A DNA stretch of 64,000 nucleotides from Lacihabitans sp. CCS-44 (GTDB taxonomy: Bacteria; Bacteroidota; Bacteroidia; Cytophagales; Spirosomataceae): the NCBI RefSeq assembly GCF_024343735.1, contig NZ_RJUE01000054.1:1-64000 (forward strand). Reading direction: 5' to 3'. Within the stretch, counting starts at the first letter, position 1, and each line of letters starts with the position of its first letter. This document shows, in pieces, positions 18,021-27,199 of this stretch. A program made the position numbers and the translations under genes. The notes beneath the pieces were generated by a model, which was not told the DNA's origin, did no database searches, and worked only from the letters and a program-made list of their open reading frames with translations.

Positions 18021-18700
18021 CTCAAATTATAAATGAAACCATAAGAATTGGTACTACATATCCAGAGTATGTGGTGGGGAGCTTAATGCCTTTATTGCCC
18101 TTAGCTGTTGGAATTTACAGGTTAAAATACACAAGTAAATCATCCAAATTTTTATTATTTTTTATTATTTTTTTTATTCTGAGTGACGTTCCCATGTGGA
18201 TAACGGCTGCATTGAAAATTAATAATTTATTATATGGGCATACCAGACATTTTTTGATTTGCATATTTCTTCTCTTAACCTACTTTATTGGGCGAAAGAA
18301 AAAAAATGATAAAAAGATACTTTTGAGTTTCCTGTCAATTATGATAATTGTTATGTTTTTAGAGTTTTTTGGAATAATTGAAAATGGCCAACATAAATGG
18401 CTAATTGGCTTATTGTTAGGAAGTGTTTCTGTTTGGTATTTTGTTAGATTGTTGGATTATCCTAAAATAAAAGACATACTTAGCTACCCTTTTTTTTGGT
18501 TCAACTCGGGCATTCTTTTTTATTGTTTTAGTACAATTTTAATTTTCTTTTTTTTTAAATTCACAATAAAAGTAGATGTTTATAAACCAACTCACTTTTT
18601 GTTTCATAAGTTTTTGGAATACTTAACTTCGGTAATGTTTGTGCTTTTCGCTATTGGTTTCTGGAATTTGAAAAAGAACGCCCAAATTAAAAATAAATGA
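17999..18700 (+). CDS. Polytopic membrane protein of a signalling operon
   Basis: The 233-residue protein has about seven hydrophobic helices and no recognisable enzymatic motif. It overlaps the preceding gene (a start at 18011 is also possible, giving a 10-bp overlap) and overlaps the kinase gene by ATGA. The position suggests that it senses something in the membrane or passes a signal to the kinase, whose own N-terminus has only one membrane helix. I do not recognise the family. Confidence 0.7.
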   Translation: MPQYMQLTQIINETIRIGTTYPEYVVGSLMPLLPLAVGIYRLKYTSKSSKFLLFFIIFFILSDVPMWITAALKINNLLYGHTRHFLICIFLLLTYFIGRKKKNDKKILLSFLSIMIIVMFLEFFGIIENGQHKWLIGLLLGSVSVWYFVRLLDYPKIKDILSYPFFWFNSGILFYCFSTILIFFFFKFTIKVDVYKPTHFLFHKFLEYLTSVMFVLFAIGFWNLKKNAQIKNK

Positions 18701-19512
18701 AGTTCTCTGTAGAAACATATTTGATTTTAGGTACTTCAATGCTCGTTTTTTTTATACTCTCTTTTATAGTTTTTGTGGTTTATTATCAGAGAAAACAATT
18801 CAGACTGGAAATAAAACAAAATGAGGAAAAACAAGTAATTGAATTGGAGTTTCAGAGGAAATTGCTTGAAAACTCTATGGAAGTACAAGAAATTGAACGC
18901 AGACGATTGGCCAAAGATTTGCACGACGAGGTGGGTGCCTTGCTTTCGGTACTTAAAATGGGCAACAATCAACTGGTGAAAAAAGAAGTTGAAGACGAAT
19001 CTATCAAAAAGTTGGTTAACAATAACAAAGAACTCATTGACGAATCAATTGGTTTGGTCAGGAGCATTTCTAAAGATTTGGTGCCGCAAACGCTCGAAAA
19101 CTTCGGACTGATTCATGCCATTGAAGAGTTTTTTCACAAAATCGAGAAAAACTCTAGTATTGAATTTAAATTTTTATATAAAAACATCTCAGAAAAAAGT
19201 AGATTCGCTCCGAAGGTCGAACTATCTGTTTTTAGAATAATTCAAGAACTTTCAAACAATGCCCTTAAGCATTCTGAAGCTTCGAAGATAGATTTGATTC
19301 TTAATTTTGAAAACAACACTTTGTTCTTGATATTTGCTGATAATGGAGTTGGGTTTTCAATAGAAAACGTTCTCAGAAATCCAAACGGCGGCCTAGGAAT
19401 CAGAAATATTGAAAGTAGATTGTCCATCATTAATGGGGTCATAAAAATTCTAAATCCCGAAAAAGGAACGAGATTTGAAATAGAAATAAGCGACTGTCAT
19501 GAAAAAAATTAA
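18697..19512 (+). CDS. Sensor histidine kinase, NarL/LuxR-linked type
   Basis: The 271-residue kinase has one N-terminal membrane helix (about 8-30), a coiled linker, and a HisKA_3 dimerisation domain with the phosphorylated histidine at 76 in RRRLAKDLHDEVG. The ATPase domain follows, with N box ELSNNALKHSEA, DNGVGF and GGLGIRNIESRL. There is no sensor domain, so input probably comes from the neighbouring membrane protein. It overlaps the regulator gene by 14 bp. Confidence 0.9.
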   Translation: MKFSVETYLILGTSMLVFFILSFIVFVVYYQRKQFRLEIKQNEEKQVIELEFQRKLLENSMEVQEIERRRLAKDLHDEVGALLSVLKMGNNQLVKKEVEDESIKKLVNNNKELIDESIGLVRSISKDLVPQTLENFGLIHAIEEFFHKIEKNSSIEFKFLYKNISEKSRFAPKVELSVFRIIQELSNNALKHSEASKIDLILNFENNTLFLIFADNGVGFSIENVLRNPNGGLGIRNIESRLSIINGVIKILNPEKGTRFEIEISDCHEKN

Positions 19513-20152
19513 AATAGCCTTGGTAGATGACCATAAGCTCTTTAGAAAAGGTTTGATGTCTATACTCCAACAAAATGAGGACTTTGAGGTCCTTTTTGAT
19601 GCTGTCAATGGCCGGGAGTTTTTAGATCACCCACTGCTCAATGAAGTAGAGGTGGTTCTTTTGGATATTCAAATGCCTGAGCTTGACGGCATAGCCACTA
19701 CCAAACTATTACGTGATTACAACCAAGATATTAAAATTATCATACTTTCCATGCACGATGAAGACCAGTTTATACTTCATTTGATGGAAATCGGAGCAAA
19801 TGGCTACCTCCTTAAAGATACCGATACAGATGAAGTAGTTTTGGCCATTAGAAAAGTACAAGATTCTGGGGTGTATTTTTCGGATTTTGTGAGCCGAGTG
19901 ATGCTCCGTAAAATGAATAAAAGCACACAGACTCCTAATAGGATTTTTAATTATAAAACCGACCTTTCCACAAGGGAGTTAGAGGTTTTAAAACACATCT
20001 GCGAAGGCCTTACTACTACCGAAATTGGCGACAAAATGTGTATCAGTCCAAGAACAGTTGAAGGGCACCGATTAAGAATTATGGAAAAACTGGGTGTAAA
20101 TAACACTGCAAAACTGGTTGCATTTGCCATAAAAAATGATTTGGTTGATTAA
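19499..20152 (+). CDS. LuxR-family response regulator
   Basis: The 217-residue protein has an N-terminal receiver domain (acidic pocket VDDH at 9-12, phosphoacceptor D56 in LLDIQMPELDG, and K104 in the LLKD region). A LuxR-type helix-turn-helix follows (about 152-212: LSTRELEVLKHICEG, ISPRTVEGHRLRIMEKLGV). It is the evident partner of the overlapping kinase and should bind DNA when phosphorylated. Targets are unknown. Its stop codon overlaps that of the convergent RidA gene by four bases. Confidence 0.93.
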   Translation: MKKIKIALVDDHKLFRKGLMSILQQNEDFEVLFDAVNGREFLDHPLLNEVEVVLLDIQMPELDGIATTKLLRDYNQDIKIIILSMHDEDQFILHLMEIGANGYLLKDTDTDEVVLAIRKVQDSGVYFSDFVSRVMLRKMNKSTQTPNRIFNYKTDLSTRELEVLKHICEGLTTTEIGDKMCISPRTVEGHRLRIMEKLGVNNTAKLVAFAIKNDLVD

Positions 20153-20532
20153 AGCATTGCTGTAGCTTCTATTTCTACTAAATACTTGTCATCAATAAGC
20201 TTTGATACTTCTATCATGCTTGTGACTGGCTTTATATTGGCAAACATTTCTCCATGAGCCTTTCCGATCTTCTCCCAATTGCTTATGTTAGTACAAAATA
20301 TTCTGGTTCTGACTACATTTTCTAATTTTGCACCTAACTGCCCAAGGGTGTTTTCTAATTTCATGAGGATGAATTTAGTTTGCAGATACTCATCACCTTC
20401 TCCAACAATTTCACCGCTGTGATCTGTAGAAACAGTTCCGCTAACTTCGATTGTATCACCAATTTTAACTGCACGGCTATATCCCACAATGTCTTCCCAT
20501 TTTGAGCCAGAAGATAAATTCACTCTTTTCAT
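20149..20532 (-). CDS. RidA/YjgF-family protein
   Basis: The 127-residue protein has the RidA fold signatures, including VSGTVSTDHSGEIVGEGDEYLQTKFILMKLENTL and the later VVRTRIFCTNISNWEKIGKAHGEMF. In RidA the arginine of VxRTRxF binds the substrate carboxylate, and R103-like residues are seen here. Canonical RidA deaminates reactive enamine/imine intermediates, but this subgroup lacks the typical C-terminal segment and may differ. It stands alone, tail to tail with the response regulator. Confidence 0.85.
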   Translation of the reverse strand: MKRVNLSSGSKWEDIVGYSRAVKIGDTIEVSGTVSTDHSGEIVGEGDEYLQTKFILMKLENTLGQLGAKLENVVRTRIFCTNISNWEKIGKAHGEMFANIKPVTSMIEVSKLIDDKYLVEIEATAML

Positions 20533-20666
20533 GATTGGTACTAATTTTTACAAAAATATATTTTTTTTAACCAAAAACTAAAATCTTAGTAAAAATTAAT
20601 AAATGAATAATCTGAAGCGGTTGCTGATATTTTAAAGTTATAAAATTTAATTGTTAATTAGCTCAT

Positions 20667-21602
20667 CTAAAATTCTAAGTAAGGCTCAATTTTTAAAATA
20701 GTTGCATCGTCGAGAATCTTGATTTCTTTCAAATCCTCTGCATTTTTAAAGTTGCCGTGTTGTTTTCTATAGGCAACAATTACTTTCACTTGGTTGAACT
20801 TAAGGTAAGGGTGTCTGAAATTATCCAATTCATTTATCCTAATCTTTTTTATTTGTGAACCCATTATAGCAACTTTCTTCAATTCGGGCAAAATGGAAGG
20901 GTCAATTCCGTAAGTTTCTCCAACTTGGTCTATCGAATGAAAACCACCTAATATATCGCGATATTTAATGATTCTGTTCGCATACACTTTTCCAATTCCT
21001 CTTATTTGCATCAGTTGAGAGGTGTCAGCGGTATTAATATCAAATTTACTGATACTAAATTCCTTCTTTGTATAAACTGGCTTTGTATAAACTGGCGTCT
21101 TAGGTTCTGTAAAAACTCGTTGCTCATCAAAATCTACAACTTTTTTATCCATTTTTGAGGGAAGCAAAACTAGATTTTCTATTTCACCATATAAATCTGG
21201 TTTCATAGAATAGATTTTCAACAAATCTTCTTTATACTTAAATTTCCCACCTTTACTTCGATATTTTATAATCGTTTTGGATAGGTATTTTGGAAAACCC
21301 AGTCTTGTTAGTTGATCTTCGGAAGCAATATTTGGATCAAATTTAAATTTTTCAAACTTCTTTGCATATTTTTTATTGGTATTATAATCTACCCAATTAC
21401 TTTTTCTCTCTTCAGTTATAGGAATTTCTGTTTCGCCATAATCTTCAATAAGGATTTTACTCTGTTTGTTTACAGTGGAGGCAGAATAAGAATAATAAAG
21501 TAAGATATTGATTAGAATAATCGTAAAGAAAATCAAAGCACTTTTGGCTTCGTTGTGAGTGAGTTCGAAATGCTCCCTTAATGAGTTTATAAGTCGCTTC
21601 AT
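20667..21602 (-). CDS. Membrane-anchored helix-hairpin-helix (ComEA-like) protein
   Basis: The 311-residue protein has an N-terminal membrane helix (about 22-45), a polar linker and repeated helix-hairpin-helix units: DPNIASEDQLTRLGFP (about 89-104), DINTADTSQLMQIRGIG (about 188-204), and two more towards the C-terminus. ComEA-type proteins bind DNA outside the inner membrane during natural transformation. Multi-HhH versions such as this are common in Bacteroidota, and their involvement in DNA uptake is inferred only from the domain. Confidence 0.8.
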   Translation of the reverse strand: MKRLINSLREHFELTHNEAKSALIFFTIILINILLYYSYSASTVNKQSKILIEDYGETEIPITEERKSNWVDYNTNKKYAKKFEKFKFDPNIASEDQLTRLGFPKYLSKTIIKYRSKGGKFKYKEDLLKIYSMKPDLYGEIENLVLLPSKMDKKVVDFDEQRVFTEPKTPVYTKPVYTKKEFSISKFDINTADTSQLMQIRGIGKVYANRIIKYRDILGGFHSIDQVGETYGIDPSILPELKKVAIMGSQIKKIRINELDNFRHPYLKFNQVKVIVAYRKQHGNFKNAEDLKEIKILDDATILKIEPYLEF

Positions 21603-21613
21603 GTGAATTTATT

Positions 21614-21646
21614 AAAAAAACCTTCACTAAATTAGTAAAGGTTTTT
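21614..21646 (-). terminator. Terminator after the ThuA/dehydrogenase gene
   Basis: Arms at about 21617-21629 and 21633-21645 pair with one mismatch, flanked by A and T runs. It ends the 21665-25003 transcript just before the helix-hairpin-helix gene starts. Confidence 0.7.
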
Positions 21647-21664
21647 AATAATTCAAAGCAAGTT

Positions 21665-24600
21665 TTATTTTTTGAATTCTATTTTTGATATTCCGAATAA
21701 AGGTTTGCCTTCAGCATTTTCATTTTTGAAAATAAAGAATATATCTTCTGTTTTTGGGAACCCTCTGGGTAATGTGACTTCTTTAGGCTCCATACTACCT
21801 GCATTTATGGAGGTGCTACCTATCAAAAGACCATTGGAACTACCCAATCTAATTTCAATGCTGCCCCCAACTGTTTGACCAGCTTGAGAAAATGCCGAGA
21901 TAGAAATTTTGCTAATTCCTGTGAGGTCTATTTTTTCATACAATGCATAAGAATTGTGATTGGCTATGAGCAAATCGCCCACTGGAGCTAATGTGAATTT
22001 CTGTGTATTTTCAGTTTTGTCGTAAGCTTGAGCATTCATAATAGGTGTTTTAACGGCCACAGATTTTGAACTGGTGATAGAACCAATAACCTTTCCGCCT
22101 TTATCTGTATACGAAGCCTGAATGATGTAGGCACCCTCTTTCTTTGCTTTATGGTCACTGGCCTTAAAACTTCCAGAAATTGGCTTTGAAGTTACCTTTG
22201 GGTCTTTTATAGATAGGATATAGTCAACAATCTCTTTGGCCTCTGTTTGACCCAATTGTGGGTGAGCAGCCATAGCTTGCTCGCCCCAAACACCTCCACC
22301 ACCTGAGATGATTTTGTTGGCCAAAATTGTTATGTTGGTAGCATTTTTTGGATATTTATCTGCAATGTCATAATAAGAAGGTCCGATAGATTTTTTATCC
22401 TTAGAATGGCAGGCAGCACAATCGCTTTTTTCGATGTGTCTTTTGCCAGTCATGAAAGATTCGTTTGATTTATGTCCTTGCTCAAGCACGGTTTTGTCAT
22501 AACCCTCTAGGTAATTTATGCTTACCATTACATCTTCAGGATTTATTCCTCTGATAAGACTGCCATCTTCTTTGTCAAATACTGTAACTTCGTAATCAAT
22601 GGTTTCGTCAAGAACGAAAGATTTGTTAGACTTAATTTTGATATCCACAACAGGCACTGCATTGCCGACTTTTATTCTAACTATTTCATTGTTTTCGTTT
22701 CCTTCCGAATCCTTCACAGTAAGATTTACATCATAAACACCTGGTTTAGTGAATACAACAGAAGGATTGGCCAGTTTTGAGTTTGGAATTGATTTGCCAA
22801 AAGTCCAGTCATAAGAAATCCTGTCGTTGTCATAATCTAAGGTACCTTCGGAACTAAACTTTACGGTTAATGGAGCGGCACCTTCTGTAACATTTGCTTC
22901 AACTTTTACCACTGGCTTTCTGTTTCCAGCGTTGTACTCAATCATCGAAAGTTGAGCTTCTTCATTTTGAGCAAACCAATTCATGCCATATTCCAAGGTG
23001 TACAGAACTCCATTTTGACCAAATGCCATATCCATGGGATGATAGAATTTTGTATTTGGCATAAATCTCTCCATACCAGCGTAGTTTCCATCTTTGTCTA
23101 GCGTCACTGCTATTATCCAATCTCTCATCCATTCATAGGCGAAGAATTTGTTATCGAAATAGTTTGGAAACTTTCCATCAGAATTTTTGTATTCTTCGGA
23201 GTGATAAACAGGACCACCCATTGGATTTGCACCACCTTTTTCCATTAACGGGAATTCTTTAGAATCTCCATAACCATACCATATCATTGGTTTTTGGGTA
23301 GGAGGTAGGTTTTTTAGACCCGTATTGTGTGGAGAAAGATTTAGAGGTTTTAGTGGGTCAAAAAGTTCGCCAGGTTTTTTTGTTTCAAAATCGTAAGCTC
23401 TGTAAGGCGTATTATTTCCTGCAAAAATCGGCCATCCAAAAAAACCTGGTTTACGAGCTTGATTAAATTCCACATATCCCTCTGGTCCTCTTTCTGGATT
23501 GCTTTTACCGGCATCCGGACCAATCTCTCCCCAATATAAAAACCCAGTTTTTTTATCAACTGAAATTCGATAAGGGTTTCTGTTTCCCATTACATAAATC
23601 TCAGGCCTTGTTTTTTCCATTCCGTTGGGGAATAAATTTCCTTCAGGTATGGTATATGTTCCATCATTTTCTGGATGAATCCTTAAAATTTTTCCTCTCA
23701 AGTCGTTTGTATTTCCCGAAGTACTCAAGGCGTCCCATCCTTGGCGACCTTCTCTGAAATCAATCGGTGCGTAACCATCTGAAGCAAATGGGTTGGTGTC
23801 GTCACCAGTAGATAGGAAAAGATTTCCCTTTGCATCCCAATCTATTGATCCTCCTGTATGGCAGCATTCATCTCTTTTGGCGTGTACTCGCAAAACTATT
23901 TTTTCAGTACTAATCAACACCGTATCCGCATTTTGATCATAGGTAAATCTCGACAAGAAATTATCTTTGTGTTGATCAGTTTCTGGTGAATAATAAAAGT
24001 ATAACCAGTTATTATTCTCAAAATTTGGATCTAGACTAACCCCCATTAATCCATATTCAAACTTTTTATATACATTAAGTTGCCCTACGAGCTTTGTTTC
24101 TTTGGTTTTTGGATTCCAAAGTTTTATAGCTCCCTTTCTTTCCACAAAAATTACTTTGCCATTTGGCATTACGGCCAATTCTGTTGGTTCATCCAGATTT
24201 TTAACCAATGTTGTTTTTATGAATCTGTTTTCTTCCGGAGCTCTTTGGGTTTTCGCTTTAGTATAATCAAGTTTGCTGGCCCAAGCCCATTTCAGCCCTT
24301 CGCTAATGTGTTTGGTCATCAAGGGTTCGCTAAAAGTGGCTGGAGTATGTCCAAAATTGCTGTAGAAAGACTTTCCACCGTCAAATTCATGATACCAAGA
24401 CATTGGATGGAAATCTCCCATTTTTCCCTCTTTGTAGGATTTTTCATCCACTTTTATTAAAAACTTGAGTTTATCAGTCTTAAGAGACTTAAAGTCGTAA
24501 AATTCGTCTTCACGTTCAAATGTTTCGGGCAAATGTGCGGTAGATGGGTGATTTTTGTCGATAACCATCATTTTGCCATTTTGTACATTGGATACGTTTC

Positions 24601-25003
24601 TTCCAGGATGGCTAGCAAAGTACCCACCCATTAAGTCATTGTACCAAGGCCAGTTATATTCTGTATCTGAAGCAGCATGTATGCCCATATATCCGCCACC
24701 TGACTGTATATATCTTTCAAAATCAGCTTGTTGAGCCGGATTTAGAACATCCCCTGTAGTGTTAAGAAATACCACAGCATTGAATTTTTTTAAATTCTCC
24801 TCTTTAAAGTCATCCGCATTTTCTGATAATACAACTTTGATTCCGTTGGTTTTTCCTAGATTTTCAAAAAACTCTTTGCCTTCTTTTATTGAAGCATGTC
24901 TGAATCCTGCCGTTTTTGAAAATACTAAAATTGAATTTTGTTGAGCAAAAAGTTGAATGCTAGTAAATGCGGTTAATAGAAAAAGGTTGAATTTTTTAGA
25001 CAT
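21665..25003 (-). CDS. ThuA / sugar dehydrogenase / PKD / cytochrome c fusion protein
   Basis: The 1112-residue exported protein (signal peptide ending LFAQQ at about 21) joins several domains. A ThuA-like domain (about 23-245, GGGYMGIHAASDTEYNWPWY) is followed by a PQQ-type glucose/sorbosone dehydrogenase-like propeller (about 275-690), a PKD domain (about 700-790) and a cytochrome c with CAACH (about residue 855). A C-terminal beta-sandwich resembling a carbohydrate-binding module ends the protein (about 985-1112). This points to oxidation of a sugar or polyol at the cell surface with the heme as electron acceptor. Several Bacteroidota carry the same fusion; the substrate is unknown. The gene is monocistronic. 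Confidence 0.85.
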   Translation of the reverse strand: MSKKFNLFLLTAFTSIQLFAQQNSILVFSKTAGFRHASIKEGKEFFENLGKTNGIKVVLSENADDFKEENLKKFNAVVFLNTTGDVLNPAQQADFERYIQSGGGYMGIHAASDTEYNWPWYNDLMGGYFASHPGRNVSNVQNGKMMVIDKNHPSTAHLPETFEREDEFYDFKSLKTDKLKFLIKVDEKSYKEGKMGDFHPMSWYHEFDGGKSFYSNFGHTPATFSEPLMTKHISEGLKWAWASKLDYTKAKTQRAPEENRFIKTTLVKNLDEPTELAVMPNGKVIFVERKGAIKLWNPKTKETKLVGQLNVYKKFEYGLMGVSLDPNFENNNWLYFYYSPETDQHKDNFLSRFTYDQNADTVLISTEKIVLRVHAKRDECCHTGGSIDWDAKGNLFLSTGDDTNPFASDGYAPIDFREGRQGWDALSTSGNTNDLRGKILRIHPENDGTYTIPEGNLFPNGMEKTRPEIYVMGNRNPYRISVDKKTGFLYWGEIGPDAGKSNPERGPEGYVEFNQARKPGFFGWPIFAGNNTPYRAYDFETKKPGELFDPLKPLNLSPHNTGLKNLPPTQKPMIWYGYGDSKEFPLMEKGGANPMGGPVYHSEEYKNSDGKFPNYFDNKFFAYEWMRDWIIAVTLDKDGNYAGMERFMPNTKFYHPMDMAFGQNGVLYTLEYGMNWFAQNEEAQLSMIEYNAGNRKPVVKVEANVTEGAAPLTVKFSSEGTLDYDNDRISYDWTFGKSIPNSKLANPSVVFTKPGVYDVNLTVKDSEGNENNEIVRIKVGNAVPVVDIKIKSNKSFVLDETIDYEVTVFDKEDGSLIRGINPEDVMVSINYLEGYDKTVLEQGHKSNESFMTGKRHIEKSDCAACHSKDKKSIGPSYYDIADKYPKNATNITILANKIISGGGGVWGEQAMAAHPQLGQTEAKEIVDYILSIKDPKVTSKPISGSFKASDHKAKKEGAYIIQASYTDKGGKVIGSITSSKSVAVKTPIMNAQAYDKTENTQKFTLAPVGDLLIANHNSYALYEKIDLTGISKISISAFSQAGQTVGGSIEIRLGSSNGLLIGSTSINAGSMEPKEVTLPRGFPKTEDIFFIFKNENAEGKPLFGISKIEFKK

Positions 25004-25063
25004 GTTTAGTAATTGATTTTATGACAAATATATTTACAAACGAAAGAAACTAAAGGGATTTTC

Positions 25064-25098
25064 ATAAAAAAAACCACTGAGGTAGCTCAGTGGTTTTT
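25064..25098. terminator. Bidirectional-looking hairpin terminator
   Basis: Fourteen-bp arms at about 25068-25081 and 25086-25098 flank the loop GTAG, with A tracts on one side and T tracts on the other. It lies just after the stop of rpoZ (minus strand) and before the start region of 25003. Confidence 0.9.
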
Positions 25099-25116
25099 AA
25101 ATTTCTTTTTTTTAAA

Positions 25117-25431
25117 TCAAATAGATTCTTCGATGTCTCTGTATTTAACTACCAACTGGTCGTTAAGGAATTCTTCCAAGGCCACACTAGTTGGCTTAGG
25201 TTGTCTTTCATAGAATTTTGAAATTTCTATTTGCTCTCTGTTTTCAAATATTTCTTCTAAGTTGTCAACACTTGAAGCAAACTCGCTCAATTTCTGAGTT
25301 AGTTCTTCTTTTGTTTTTATAGCAATTTGCTGAGCTCTTTTCGAAACCACAAATACTGATTCATAAACGTTACCCGTTTTAGCTGCTAATACGTCAGTGT
25401 CACGAGTTACTATTGATGCGTTTATTGCCAT
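25117..25431 (-). CDS. rpoZ: DNA-directed RNA polymerase omega subunit
   Basis: The 104-residue protein matches the Bacteroidota form of RpoZ: ITRDT-like start, TGNVYESVFVVSKRAQQIAIKTKEEL (the helix that clamps the beta-prime subunit), and a C-terminal EEF segment. It aids RNA polymerase assembly. A TAATTTTG element lies 40-50 bp upstream. The gene follows bamD by 72 bp in the same direction, the usual bamD-rpoZ pairing in this phylum. Confidence 0.85.
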   Translation of the reverse strand: MAINASIVTRDTDVLAAKTGNVYESVFVVSKRAQQIAIKTKEELTQKLSEFASSVDNLEEIFENREQIEISKFYERQPKPTSVALEEFLNDQLVVKYRDIEESI

Positions 25432-25503
25432 GGTATATATTTTTAAAATTTATTTTTCGAGGTGCAAAATTAACTTAAATTATTGAACAATAAGCATAAA
25501 TGC

Positions 25504-26391
25504 TTAAGATTTCTCTTTTTCTATTAGTTTTTTTGCTTCTTCTATTTCTTTTTCTGTTTTAGCTACTTTTTCCAGCCCTTTCAAAGACTTCTCATAGATT
25601 TTATCTAATTCTTTCAAATATTTACTATTTGGATATTTGTCTATGAATTTTTCGTGAAGATTTATGGCTTCATTGTAGCGTTCTCTCTGCTTTATAAAAT
25701 AACTTACGTCTGACAATTCTTGCTGAGCCAAAATCTGTAAATAACTCAACTCTTCGTTGAATTTTGAATCAGGAAAGTCTTTTCTGAAATTTTCAACACT
25801 TACAACTGTAGCTTTATAATTACTTCTTCCCAAGAAAGATGGCTCTCTGGTTTTGAAATAAAGCTTTGCTTTTTCGTAAGCTTTAAGTTCGAGCCTAAAC
25901 CTTAGGTCATTTAAGTCTTGCGAGCATTTCTTGGCATATTTGCTATCTGGATAGGTATTTATGAAAGTTTGCAAAGCATCTATCGCAGTTAGTGTGTTGG
26001 TTTGGTCAAGGTTATGAGGCGGTGCATCTTTGAACATCGAGAAAGCATACATATAATAGGCTTCTTCAGCAAACTCACTATTGTTGTAAGTAGCATAAAA
26101 TGTCTTAAACAAATAGCTACTCATTTGATAATTGCTCTGGTAGTAGTTGCAATAAGCATTGTAAAATTGGGCTCTTTCAGAGGTGCTATCTCCTTTCAGT
26201 AAGGGCGTTATCTCTTCTAACAAAACACCAGCTTTATAATAATCAGCTTTTTGGTAATAATCTATAGCAGCTTTATATTTTTCGTCAACAGTGCCTTTTT
26301 TCTGTAGTTGATTGAATTTTTTTGAACAAGAAAGTTGGAAAAGGCTAAAGGCTAGAACGATAACTAAAAATCTCACGTGTAATAATTTCAT
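25504..26391 (-). CDS. bamD: Outer membrane assembly lipoprotein BamD
   Basis: The 295-residue protein has a lipoprotein signal (SLFQLSCSKK; cysteine at 22) and tetratricopeptide-like helical repeats through the body, including YKAAIDYYQKADYYKAGVLLEEI and DSKYAKKCSQDL. BamD is the essential lipoprotein partner of BamA in outer-membrane protein insertion. The tail is a lysine/glutamate-rich coiled segment. rpoZ lies immediately downstream. Confidence 0.9.
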   Translation of the reverse strand: MKLLHVRFLVIVLAFSLFQLSCSKKFNQLQKKGTVDEKYKAAIDYYQKADYYKAGVLLEEITPLLKGDSTSERAQFYNAYCNYYQSNYQMSSYLFKTFYATYNNSEFAEEAYYMYAFSMFKDAPPHNLDQTNTLTAIDALQTFINTYPDSKYAKKCSQDLNDLRFRLELKAYEKAKLYFKTREPSFLGRSNYKATVVSVENFRKDFPDSKFNEELSYLQILAQQELSDVSYFIKQRERYNEAINLHEKFIDKYPNSKYLKELDKIYEKSLKGLEKVAKTEKEIEEAKKLIEKEKS

Positions 26392-26466
26392 TTTACAAAA
26401 CTACGAATTCTATCAGCAATAAAACGTTTTAGAAATAGAAAAATTGGACTAAAGCAGAAAATTAAA

Positions 26467-27012
26467 TTAATTGTGTCTCACCAAAAGCTTTTTGGTGGAG
26501 ATTTTTTTACCATCAATTATGAGTTGATACATGTAAATACCAGATTCCCAGTTGGAAGTATTGATTTTGAGTTTCTCCGAATATTTGCCTAGTGGATACT
26601 CTGCAACTTGTTTTCCTAATAAATTAAAGAAGGAAACGTTTGCCGAATTGAAATTTCCATTTACTGAATAGTCCAAATAGGCATAGTCGTTGGCAGGATT
26701 TGGATAAATGTTGGAAACTTTAATCTTATCCGCAGCACTTTCTTGAATTGGACTGGCAACTGATTTACTGTCAATATTTTTGGAATTATTGCTTATGAGC
26801 AAATCTCTATAAAACTGCGTGTAATTGTTTTTGGAATTGAACGATATACCCTTTGACAATGTGCTGTTTTTTGCTAGCAAGGAATTGGAGATTATCGTCT
26901 TTTTAGGAGATTGACCAATATTTAGCCTCGATTCGTCTTTCTGACCAAAAGCGAAGCCGGTGACCAATATGGTCATAAGCAAAGCAGTTGATATTTTAGA
27001 AAGTATATTCAA
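26467..27012 (-). CDS. Small type IX secretion cargo protein
   Basis: The 181-residue protein has a signal peptide (to about 23, AFGQ) and a C-terminal type IX sorting domain (about 100-181: YPNPANDYAYLDY, GKQVAEYPLGKY, WESGIYMYQLIIDGKKISTKKLLV). Only about 75 residues of polar, Ser/Asn/Lys-rich sequence lie between, with no recognisable domain. It should be exported across the outer membrane and its tail removed or anchored. The function of so small a passenger is unknown. Confidence 0.85.
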   Translation of the reverse strand: MNILSKISTALLMTILVTGFAFGQKDESRLNIGQSPKKTIISNSLLAKNSTLSKGISFNSKNNYTQFYRDLLISNNSKNIDSKSVASPIQESAADKIKVSNIYPNPANDYAYLDYSVNGNFNSANVSFFNLLGKQVAEYPLGKYSEKLKINTSNWESGIYMYQLIIDGKKISTKKLLVRHN

Positions 27013-27199
27013 CGAAGTAAAGTTTAATCTATAAAAAATTATTTTTTACAAAAGTATAATAAAAAAACCTATTGTTTTATGTATTAGACGTTATTTTTTG
27101 TTAAAAGGTTGCCCCTCGACATAAAAAAAACTAAAATATTGTCTAAATCTCTAAAAATTTAACAAAAATTATTCCAAAATGTTTAATATGAGCGGCTTA

